DNA from: Sulfuritalea sp.
GTDB lineage: Bacteria; Pseudomonadota; Gammaproteobacteria; Burkholderiales; Rhodocyclaceae
NCBI GenBank assembly: GCA_023229685.1
Contig: JALNYT010000001.1
Coordinates: forward strand, 124,001-188,000
Length of the DNA stretch: 64,000 bases
Direction: 5' to 3'
Below, piece by piece: positions 37,025-44,395 of this stretch. A model generated the notes under the pieces. It saw nothing but the letters and a program-made list of their open reading frames with translations. It was not told the DNA's origin and made no database searches. A program made the position numbers and the translations under genes. The first letter of the stretch is position 1. Each line of letters starts with the position of its first letter.

Positions 37025-39796
37025 TCACCCAACGTGAGTCGGGATCAGGAATCGTGTTTCGAAGACCTCGGCCGGCACCGGTTTGCTGAACAGGAAGCCC
37101 TGCATTTCGTCGCAGTCCAGCAAGCGCAGCAGGCGCTTTTGCTCTTCGGTTTCGACGCCCTCCGCGACGACTTTTAGCTTGAGCGCGTGGGCCATGTTGA
37201 TGATGGTGGACACCAGCGCCAGCCCCTGCTGTCCGACGGCCATGTCGATCACGAACGAACGGTCGATCTTCAGCGTGTGCACCGGCAGCTTGGCCAGGTA
37301 GTTGAGCGAGGAGAAGCCGGTACCGAAGTCGTCGATGGCGATGCAGATGCCCATCGCGCGGATCGCTTGCAGGCTGGCAATGTTGTGCTTGACGTCCTCC
37401 ATGATCAGGCTTTCGGTAATCTCCAGTTCGAGGCCATCCGACGCCCGCGCGTCGATGCCGATCACCTGCCTGACTTCGTCAACAAAGCCGCGATTGCGCA
37501 GTTGCAAAGGCGACACGTTCACCGCGATGCGCACGGCAGCCAGACCCGCGTCACGCCAGCGCAGGTAGTCGGCGATGGTCTGGCGCAGTGCCCAGCGCCC
37601 GACGTCATAGATCAATCCGATTTCTTCCAGGATCGGAATGAAGCGGCCCGGCGGCACCAGGCCGGTGCGCGGATCGTTCCAGCGGATCAGCGCTTCGGCG
37701 CCGGCGATCTTGCCGCTCGCGAGGTTCACTTTCGGCTGGTAATGCAGTACGAATTCGCCGTTGTCGAGCGCCTGGCGCAGCTGGTTTTCCAGGGTTAGCT
37801 TGCCGGCCACCGCCGCGGTCATTGTCTGTGTGTAGAACAGGTAGCGCTCGCCGCTCGCCTTGGCCTTCTTCAGCGCAGCTTCGGCGTTCTTGAACAAAGT
37901 GTCGGCATCGGTGCCGTCGTCCGGGAACAATGCGACGCCGACTTTGAAAGCGATGCGGAACACGGCGTCATTGAGGCGGAACGGATGGTTCAGGAAAGCT
38001 TCATTGAATCCCTCCACAAGCCGCGCCATGTTGCCCTCCGCCCTGACATGCGGCAGCACCGCGGCAAATTGATCCGCACCCACGCGCGCCACAAGATTGG
38101 CGTCTCCTGCGGCATTCCGCGTTAACCACTCTGCAACCTGCCTCAGGAGCGCATCGCCGGCTGCCCGCCCCAGGCTGTCGTTGATGTTCTTGAAGCGCTC
38201 CAGGTCGATCAGGAACACCGCCAGCTTGTGCCCGTCGCTGACCGCGCTGCGCATGTACTGCGTTACCCGGTCGAGGAACAGTTTGCGGTTCGCCAGTCCG
38301 GTGAGTTCATCGTAGTAGGCCATGAAGTCGAGCCGTTCCTGCCTGCCGATGTGATCGATCGCAAACGCGATATCGCCCGCCAGTTCGGTCAGCAGCTTCA
38401 GTTCCTCTTCGCGAAAGAACTCACTCTCGCCGGCATACAGCGTAAGCACGCCAACCGCCTCATCCGATACCACGAGCGGCAAGATGGCCAGGGACCCGAT
38501 TCCAGCTTCGACAAGACTCTCGCGCGACACAACCGTCGGATTGCTTCCCAGATCGTTGGCCACGACGACGGTCTTTTCCGCTATTGCACGCGTTATCATT
38601 GGTATCCGCGACGAGCCAAGCTCATTCATCGAATAGCGTTCTGCAAGCTCGGCCAAGAGCTCGTCATTCACTCCGGCCGAGGCGACCAGCACGATTTTCT
38701 TCACTCGCTGATCAAGCACGCCCAGCCAGGCCATACGAAATCCGCCGGCCTCGACCGCGATGCGGCACGCCTCCCTGAACAGTTCTTCACGATCTCGCGC
38801 GCGCACGATCAGCGTGTTGATGCCGCTCAGCACGGCGTAGACGCGGTTGAGGTAGGCGATCCTGGCGTCCGCCTTCTTGCGCTCGGTGATGTCGCGCACC
38901 AGGGTGACAATCGTCCAGCGGTCGCCTGACCACTGCGCGTGGCGCCGCAATTCGACCCATAGTGGCGAACCGTCGGCGCGGCTCCAGAGTAATTCAAAGG
39001 GTTCCGCGGCCCCCCCGGCGTCGATGACTGCGTCGTAATCGCGCTCGACTTCCGCGCGCGACTTGGACAGCAGCTTCATCGGCCCCAGCGCAAGCAACTC
39101 CTCGCGCGTCAGGTTCCTCTGGCGGCAGGCGGCGTCGTTGACATGGACGTAGCGCATCGTCGAGCGATCCGTCAGATAGATGCCATCCGCTATCGCATCC
39201 ATCGCCGCGACGAAGCGCCGTAGCACCTCTTCACTACGCTTTCGCTCCGTGATGTCCAGATGCATGACGACGACGCCATTCGGATGGTCACCCGCCAGAG
39301 GTGTCACCGTCATCAGGAACCAGCGCTTCTCCGTTGGCGAATGACAGGAATACTCCAGCGAAAAGCTCCTGACCGCGCCAGCCAGCACCGAACGAATGCC
39401 TCTAGCCGCCTGCTGCGCCTCGGACGCGCCGTCTCCGCTTGCGCAGTCGCAAACCGCGAGGTAATCGAGACCGATCCCATATCCCGGGCGGAGCGCATTC
39501 GCGCCGGCAAATTTCCGCCACGCTTCGTTCACCGAGATGATGATTCCCTGGGTATCGAGTACGGCGATATGCGCCGGCAGCGCGTTGAGGATGGCGGCCT
39601 GCTTGGCGGCTTCGCTCTCCCGCAACTGCTCCTGGGCATGCCGCAACAAGAACGTCCGGCCGTCACGATCCGCCACGGCATCGACCTCGCCCGCCGTCAG
39701 TTCTTCCAGGCGTTGCCCGGTCAAGTGCAGCGTTTCGATCAGCGCGGAGATTTCGTCATGCGCGTCCCGCGGAGACGGTGGCTTGGCCCGTTTCAT
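37025..39796 (-). CDS. PAS-PAS-GAF-GGDEF(degenerate)-EAL protein coupled to kaiBC, putative c-di-GMP phosphodiesterase
   Basis: The 923-aa protein has a short helical N-terminus (ELTAGEVDAVADRDGRT, common before PAS sensors), PAS (about 65-185), PAS (about 190-310), GAF (about 320-480), GGDEF (about 485-650) and EAL (about 660-915). The GGDEF site is GADQF, so synthesis is unlikely. EAL motifs AEALIRW, AIDDFGTGFSSL and AEGVETEEQ are intact. It has no membrane spans. Its ATG overlaps the kaiB stop (ATGA), so it is the third gene of a kaiC-kaiB operon and a likely output or input partner of that clock-like pair. The second half is nearly a duplicate of the protein at 31091-35176. Confidence 0.93.
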   Translation of the reverse strand: MKRAKPPSPRDAHDEISALIETLHLTGQRLEELTAGEVDAVADRDGRTFLLRHAQEQLRESEAAKQAAILNALPAHIAVLDTQGIIISVNEAWRKFAGANALRPGYGIGLDYLAVCDCASGDGASEAQQAARGIRSVLAGAVRSFSLEYSCHSPTEKRWFLMTVTPLAGDHPNGVVVMHLDITERKRSEEVLRRFVAAMDAIADGIYLTDRSTMRYVHVNDAACRQRNLTREELLALGPMKLLSKSRAEVERDYDAVIDAGGAAEPFELLWSRADGSPLWVELRRHAQWSGDRWTIVTLVRDITERKKADARIAYLNRVYAVLSGINTLIVRARDREELFREACRIAVEAGGFRMAWLGVLDQRVKKIVLVASAGVNDELLAELAERYSMNELGSSRIPMITRAIAEKTVVVANDLGSNPTVVSRESLVEAGIGSLAILPLVVSDEAVGVLTLYAGESEFFREEELKLLTELAGDIAFAIDHIGRQERLDFMAYYDELTGLANRKLFLDRVTQYMRSAVSDGHKLAVFLIDLERFKNINDSLGRAAGDALLRQVAEWLTRNAAGDANLVARVGADQFAAVLPHVRAEGNMARLVEGFNEAFLNHPFRLNDAVFRIAFKVGVALFPDDGTDADTLFKNAEAALKKAKASGERYLFYTQTMTAAVAGKLTLENQLRQALDNGEFVLHYQPKVNLASGKIAGAEALIRWNDPRTGLVPPGRFIPILEEIGLIYDVGRWALRQTIADYLRWRDAGLAAVRIAVNVSPLQLRNRGFVDEVRQVIGIDARASDGLELEITESLIMEDVKHNIASLQAIRAMGICIAIDDFGTGFSSLNYLAKLPVHTLKIDRSFVIDMAVGQQGLALVSTIINMAHALKLKVVAEGVETEEQKRLLRLLDCDEMQGFLFSKPVPAEVFETRFLIPTHVG

Positions 39797-40083
39797 GCCG
39801 CGATGTCTAGCAACCCCAATGCCTGCAACACGGTCTGCGTATGACTGAGCGTGCCGACGATTCTGCGCACCGGCGGCGGCGTCAATACGACCAGGGTCGG
39901 TGTCATGAAGATGCCTTCTGCCAGCGCGCGCTTCGGTTCGCGGAACACGTCGACGATTTCGATCTCGTACCGATCCGGAAGATGTGCCCGGCAGAATGCC
40001 GCAAGATTGGCGATTGCCTGCGCCGAGTTCGGTGCGTCGCCGGCGACATACAGGCGGAACTTGAATAGGGCGCGCCGGCTCAT
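39793..40083 (-). CDS. kaiB: KaiB-family circadian clock protein
   Basis: The ATG at 40083 (MSRRALFKFRLYVAGDAPNS) gives 96 aa, the normal KaiB size; the frame stays open upstream, but that overlaps kaiC and is not KaiB-like. The thioredoxin-like KaiB fold shows as KFRLYVAGDAPNSAQAI, EIEIVDVFREP and the signature TPTLVVLTPPPVRRIVGTLS. In cyanobacteria KaiB switches fold to bind the KaiC CI ring. The start overlaps the kaiC stop by 4 bp and the stop overlaps the next start by 4 bp. No kaiA is present, as usual outside cyanobacteria. Whether the pair makes a rhythm or an hourglass-type stress response is unknown. Confidence 0.95.
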   Translation of the reverse strand: MSRRALFKFRLYVAGDAPNSAQAIANLAAFCRAHLPDRYEIEIVDVFREPKRALAEGIFMTPTLVVLTPPPVRRIVGTLSHTQTVLQALGLLDIAA

Positions 40084-41825
40084 GGCGGGCTCACTTTTCG
40101 CCCCGGAATCGCCGCGTCGGCCCCGCGCAACTCCTTCATCTGGGTGCGCCCGCGCGACAATTCGCCTTCGTGACTTTGCGTGGAGCGAACCAGCAAGGCC
40201 TTCTCGACCTGCTTCGCCACCAGTTCCGTCTGCAGCGACTTCAAGCGCACCTCGAGTTCGGCCTCCTCGGCGTCGAGCCTGACCCGCTTGAGCTTCGCGG
40301 CAGCCTCGGCGGCCTCGTGCGCGACACGCTCGGCGCGTTCCTTTTCCCAGCGCAGCGTGCCCATCAATACCTCGCCGCCTGCCGTGTAGGTGTCGGTCAG
40401 CGTCACCCCGGCATCGCTCAAGATGAGCTCCCGCACCTGATTCGAATGCGCCGTGCCGCGCGATTTGACGATTGACAGGCCGCGGTTGCGCTCCCCAGCC
40501 TGCACCAGGTAGTTGAGGTGGATCCAGGTGTCCGCCAGTGCCGAGATCTGCAGTGGCGAGCCGCTTTCCGCGCGGTTCGACATCTCGTCGAGCAGGCTGG
40601 TGCAAACCAGGGTGATGCCGTCACCCTTGGACCAATCGATCAAGCGGTCCGCCACGCCTTGCGCTGTCAGATCGTTGCCCGATTTGTACCACGCGGAGAC
40701 CGGATCGATCACCAGGCAACGGGCGCCATGCTGCTTCGCCAGCGTCTTGATGCGCACCAGGTAGGTCTCCGCGCTACCGGCAATGGTGCGGGCCGAGATC
40801 ATTCGCAGACAGCCGTTCTTGATGTATCGATCCAGCCGGATGCCGACCGAGGCCAGGTTGCGGACCACCTCGGTGCAATCCGAATCAAAGCTGACGAACA
40901 TGGTACGTTCGCCGCGCCCGCAGGCCGCCTCTGCAAACGCGCCGCTCAAGGTGGTCTTGGCCGTGCCGGAGAAGCCGGTGATCAACACGCTGGCACCGCG
41001 ATAGTAGCCGCCGCCGAGCATGGTATCGAGCCGCTCCACACCACTGGAAACGCGCTCGTTGCTGACCTTGGCGTCCACCCGGCCCGGCGTACGCGCGACG
41101 GCGACCTCCAGTCCGCTGTTGCCGATCAGGAATGGCGATTCATTCTCGTCGAAGCCGGAGCCGCGATACTTCTGCACGCGAAGATTACGATGCGACACTC
41201 CCAACAGCACGCTGTGATTGAGGATCACGGCGCAGTCCGCCATAAATTGCATGAAGCCGAAGGGCTGCTCGATGATGGCGCTCGCCTCATCCCCGCCGGC
41301 CTTCGCGGTAATGATGCCCGTCAGTTGGTGCGCCAACAACCATTCATGCAGCCGGTAGATCTCGCGCCTCTTTGTCGCCGGGTCTGGCAGCAACGCCAGC
41401 ACGACATCGAGGGCATCAAACACGATGCGCCGCGCGCCCATTCCCTTGGTTTGCGCCTCCAGCGCCGCCAACATCCCGCCAAGATCGAAATCCCCCGACT
41501 GGATCAGGTCCGGCATAGGCTGCGCGTCCATGAAATACAGATTCTTTTTTTGCAACGCCGCGAGTTTCCAGCCGAAGCTCTCGGCATTGGCCACGATGCG
41601 CTTCGCGCTTTCCTCGAAAGCGACGAAGATGCCCGGCTCCTTGCACGCCTGGGCGCCATGCACCAGGAATTGCAGCGCGAGCACGGTCTTGCCGGAGCCT
41701 GGTCCGCCCACCAGCAGGGTTGTACGGTCATGCGGCAGCCCGCCGCCGGTGATTTCATCGAAACCGGCAATGCCGGTTGGCGCCTTGGCTGGCAATTTAT
41801 CGAGCGGAGATCGGGTGGATTTCAT
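40080..41825 (-). CDS. kaiC: KaiC-family double-RecA ATPase
   Basis: The 581-aa protein has two KaiC/RecA domains. CI (about residues 15-245) has Walker A GGPGSGKT (40-47) and the catalytic Glu pair in FVAFEES (71-72). CII (about 255-490) has Walker A GFSGTAKT (284-291), but the matching Glu pair is replaced in VSFDSD (313-316). The phosphosite region reads QISALADT, so Ser428 aligns with Ser431 and Ala429 with Thr432 of Synechococcus KaiC. A charged coiled coil (about 492-550) extends the C-terminus. A GGAG site precedes the ATG. It is the first gene of a kaiC-kaiB-EAL operon, divergent from a GlcG-like gene. CI ATPase is probably active; CII kinase activity is doubtful. Confidence 0.95.
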   Translation of the reverse strand: MKSTRSPLDKLPAKAPTGIAGFDEITGGGLPHDRTTLLVGGPGSGKTVLALQFLVHGAQACKEPGIFVAFEESAKRIVANAESFGWKLAALQKKNLYFMDAQPMPDLIQSGDFDLGGMLAALEAQTKGMGARRIVFDALDVVLALLPDPATKRREIYRLHEWLLAHQLTGIITAKAGGDEASAIIEQPFGFMQFMADCAVILNHSVLLGVSHRNLRVQKYRGSGFDENESPFLIGNSGLEVAVARTPGRVDAKVSNERVSSGVERLDTMLGGGYYRGASVLITGFSGTAKTTLSGAFAEAACGRGERTMFVSFDSDCTEVVRNLASVGIRLDRYIKNGCLRMISARTIAGSAETYLVRIKTLAKQHGARCLVIDPVSAWYKSGNDLTAQGVADRLIDWSKGDGITLVCTSLLDEMSNRAESGSPLQISALADTWIHLNYLVQAGERNRGLSIVKSRGTAHSNQVRELILSDAGVTLTDTYTAGGEVLMGTLRWEKERAERVAHEAAEAAAKLKRVRLDAEEAELEVRLKSLQTELVAKQVEKALLVRSTQSHEGELSRGRTQMKELRGADAAIPGRKVSPP

Positions 41826-41912
41826 TCTTTCTCCTGCAAGGTAGATCGAGCCTTACGGTCGAAACCCTCTGAATTGGATTGCTTGTAAACGTCGGCCGTC
41901 TCCTGCCCGAAG

Positions 41913-41966
41913 TTGACAGCATTGGCATTATTCTTTTTATGGTCTGTGCGCCAGGGCACACAGACC
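41913..41966 (+). promoter_or_regulatory. Candidate promoter and perfect inverted repeat between kaiC and glcG-like gene
   Basis: TTGACA (41913-41918) is followed after 16 bp by TTTTAT (41935-41940), a possible plus-strand promoter. Directly after it lie perfect 8-bp arms GGTCTGTG (41941-41948) and CACAGACC (41959-41966) around 10 bp. The repeat could be an operator or a leader hairpin. No clear minus-strand promoter for kaiC was found, though GAATAAT on that strand overlaps the same area. Confidence 0.4.
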
Positions 41967-42110
41967 GACGACGGAGCGGAGAGTGGGCGATGTCGAATGC
42001 CGGTGGCAACTCTCTTTCTGCGCGCCGCTTCTGACTAGAACGCTGCCCTTTCCTATACTGCCCGACGCCTATTGGAGGTGGAAATACAGATCTCAAAGGA
42101 GGACTCACCC

Positions 42111-42590
42111 ATGCGGTCCATGAAACCCTCAGCGGTACTTTGTGTTGTGGCCTTCTTCATAACGGGATCCGCTCTTGCCCAGCAGATGCCGAACCCTTAC
42201 GGCCCGAATATCAACCTGGCGGCGGCGAAGAAGGTAGCGGGCGTAGCGGCGGCAAAGGCGGTGGACATGAAGCTCAACATGGTCATTGCCATTGTGGACA
42301 CGGGCGGGCAACTGGTGTACCTGGAGCGCGCTGACGTGGTGCAGTGGGGAAGCATCAAAGTGGCGGTGCACAAGGCCAGGGCATCCGCTCACTACCAGCG
42401 CCCGACCCTGTCGTTGGAGAATACGGTCAAGTCGAGCGTCAACTACCTGACGCTGGACGGCATTTCCGCCATCGAGGGTGGCGTGCCCATCGTCGAAGAC
42501 GGCAAGGTCATCGGCGCGATAGGTGTTTCCGGCGGATCGTCGGCTCAGGATGGCCAGGTGGCCGGTGCCGGCGCAGCGGTGATCAAGTAG
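42111..42590 (+). CDS. Secreted GlcG/HbpS (DUF336) family protein, putative haem-binding
   Basis: The ATG at 42111 follows a strong AAAGGAGG site. The 159-aa protein opens with a signal peptide (MRSMKPSAVLCVVAFFITGS ending ALAQ near residue 24), so it is exported to the periplasm. The rest is a GlcG/HbpS domain: AAKKVAGVAAAKAVDMKLNM, VAIVDTGGQLVYLERAD-like core, and the Gly-rich IGAIGVSGGSSAQDGQVAGAG end. HbpS binds haem or iron in Streptomyces, and GlcG relatives occur near glycolate genes; the ligand here is unknown. It is divergent from kaiC and followed by a clear terminator, so it is a single-gene transcript. Confidence 0.9.
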   Translation: MRSMKPSAVLCVVAFFITGSALAQQMPNPYGPNINLAAAKKVAGVAAAKAVDMKLNMVIAIVDTGGQLVYLERADVVQWGSIKVAVHKARASAHYQRPTLSLENTVKSSVNYLTLDGISAIEGGVPIVEDGKVIGAIGVSGGSSAQDGQVAGAGAAVIK

Positions 42591-42626
42591 AAAGCAGTCT
42601 GTACGGAACCGGATTCGTCAGTCCGG

Positions 42627-42657
42627 AAAAGGGGTCTCGAAAGTTCGAGACCCCTTT
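42627..42657 (+). terminator. Rho-independent terminator after the GlcG-like gene
   Basis: GGGGTCTCGA (42631-42640) and TCGAGACCCC (42645-42654) form a perfect 10-bp stem with an AAGT loop, preceded by AAAA and followed by TTTCGTTT. The flanking A and T runs may let it work in both directions. Confidence 0.9.
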
Positions 42658-42667
42658 CGTTTGCAGG

Positions 42668-42691
42668 AGTCGGCGATGGCGGCACGGCGGC
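42668..42691 (+). repeat. Dispersed AGTCGGCGMTGGCG repeat, copy after the GlcG-like gene
   Basis: The copy reads AGTCGGCGATGGCG then GCACGGCGGC, one mismatch from the 14-base core. It lies between the terminator and the convergent GMC oxidoreductase stop. Confidence 0.55.
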
Positions 42692-42716
42692 TTGACGGAT
42701 CAGGCGGTAAGGCGCG

Positions 42717-44318
42717 TCAGGCTGCAGTTGCGTGCGGAATCCGGCTCATGATGTGCTCGGCCAGCGCGGTGATGGTCAGGCTGGGATTGACGCCGGGGTT
42801 GGCCGGCATCACCGCTCCATCGCAGATGATCAGGTTGCGGTAACCGAACACCTGGCCATTGGCGTCCACCACGCCGCTTGACGCATCGCGGCCGATCACC
42901 GCCCCGCCGAGGATGTGGGCCGTGGTTGGAATGTTGGCCAGTGCCTCGGGCACCATGCTCTGGGCGATGCCGCCGGTGCGTTGGGCAAGCCACGCCGCCG
43001 CCGCGTTACCCTCGGCAATGAAGGTCGGGCTGGGTTTGCCGGTGTCCTGTCGCGTGCTCAGGCCGATGCCACCGAACCAGCGTCGTTTGGCGACGAAGGC
43101 GATGGCGTTGTCACGGCTTTGCATGACCAGGAAGATCAGGCTGCGGCGTCCCCAGTGGAAGGGCGACAGGGACTTGAGAAAGCGCCAGGGGTGCCGCAGG
43201 ATCTGCCCGAGCAGCAGCAAGGGACGCGTCAGCCGGGTGCCTTCGCCAGTCAGCAGGGTGAAGAAGAACTTGGTGAAGTCGCCCGTCTCGCCGTAGGAGA
43301 CAAGTTCAATGTGGGTATCCTGATCGGGGTGGATGCTGGCGCTGATTGCCACGTCCCGGCTTGGCTGCAGCCGGTCGTCGGGCAGCGTGACGGCGAGGAT
43401 CGACTCGCTGTTGGTGCGCACCAGATGCCCGAGCCGCTCGCTCAGCCGCGGCAGGCCGCCGCCATGCTTGCAACGCGCCAGCAGCGCGTTGGTGCCCAAC
43501 GCGCCGGCGGCAACGACTACGCCCCTTGCGCGCAGGGTGCGCGGCCGATGGTTGAACCATGCGCCGGGATAGACGGTGTCCACCGTGTATCCCGTTTCAC
43601 CCGCGCCGGCGTCGAGCGGCCGGATGTCGCGCACCTCGGTCTCGGGCAGGATGCGGATACCCAGCTTTTCGGCGAACCACAGGTAGTTCTTGACCAGCGT
43701 GTTCTTGGCACCGACACGGCAACCTGCCATGCAGCCGCCGCAGCGCGTGCAACCGGTGCGCGCCGGTCCGCTGCCGCCGAAATAGGGATCCGCCACGGCC
43801 AATCCCGGCTCACCGAAGAACACGGCGCAGGGCGTGCGGGTGAACGTATGGCCGACGCCAAAATGCTCGCCGAGTTCCCTGAGCAAAGATTGGCCATCGC
43901 TTTCCCACGGCACGGTTTGCACCCCGAGCATGCGCTCGGCGGTTTCGTAATGCGGTCGCAGCGCGGAGTCCCAGTCTTCGAGTCCCGCCCACTGCGGATT
44001 GACGAAGAATGCCGGTTTGGCTCGATACAGCGTGTTGGCATAGACGAGACTGCCGCCGCCCACTCCGGCGCCCGCAGCGATGAAGATGTCCCTGAAGATG
44101 GCGAGGCGCGAAATCCCGCGCAGCCCCAGCGCCGGTGCCCAGAAGGTGCGCCGCAGGTTCCAGGTCGACGCCGGGAAGTCGGCTTCCTGAAGGCGCCGGC
44201 CGGATTCGAGTACGGCCACCGAATAGCCCTTTTCGGCCAGGCGCAGCGCGGCGACGCTGCCGCCGAAGCCTGAGCCGACCACGATCCAGTCGAAGTCGTA
44301 ATGGTTATCCTGGTTCAT
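42717..44318 (-). CDS. GMC-family FAD-dependent oxidoreductase with CX2CX2CX3C motif
   Basis: The 533-aa protein opens with an FAD-binding Rossmann motif, DWIVVGSGFGGSVAALRLAE (residues 9-28), then ESGRR and the GAGVGGGSLVYANTL segment typical of cholesterol-oxidase-like GMC enzymes. Near residue 190 is CTRCGGCMAGC, a CX2CX2CX3C pattern as in [4Fe-4S] ferredoxins. The C-terminus has TTAHILGGAVIGRDASSGVV and NPGVNPSLTITALAEH, the GMC C-terminal signature with the usual active-site Asn/His region. No signal peptide is present. Family members oxidise alcohols, sterols or similar substrates; the substrate here cannot be read from sequence. The start ATG at 44318 has only a weak ribosome site. Confidence 0.88.
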   Translation of the reverse strand: MNQDNHYDFDWIVVGSGFGGSVAALRLAEKGYSVAVLESGRRLQEADFPASTWNLRRTFWAPALGLRGISRLAIFRDIFIAAGAGVGGGSLVYANTLYRAKPAFFVNPQWAGLEDWDSALRPHYETAERMLGVQTVPWESDGQSLLRELGEHFGVGHTFTRTPCAVFFGEPGLAVADPYFGGSGPARTGCTRCGGCMAGCRVGAKNTLVKNYLWFAEKLGIRILPETEVRDIRPLDAGAGETGYTVDTVYPGAWFNHRPRTLRARGVVVAAGALGTNALLARCKHGGGLPRLSERLGHLVRTNSESILAVTLPDDRLQPSRDVAISASIHPDQDTHIELVSYGETGDFTKFFFTLLTGEGTRLTRPLLLLGQILRHPWRFLKSLSPFHWGRRSLIFLVMQSRDNAIAFVAKRRWFGGIGLSTRQDTGKPSPTFIAEGNAAAAWLAQRTGGIAQSMVPEALANIPTTAHILGGAVIGRDASSGVVDANGQVFGYRNLIICDGAVMPANPGVNPSLTITALAEHIMSRIPHATAA

Positions 44319-44395
44319 TGTCGACGTGTCAGTCCTCGAATTCCCTTGCGGGCGAAGCCTTGCTCAAAATGAAGGACCGTCTGCCTGCCACGCAT

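Noticed and set aside
40084..40605. Upstream extension of the kaiB frame
   Set aside because: It overlaps kaiC in another frame and is Arg/Gly-rich without KaiB character; the ATG at 40083 gives a normal KaiB.
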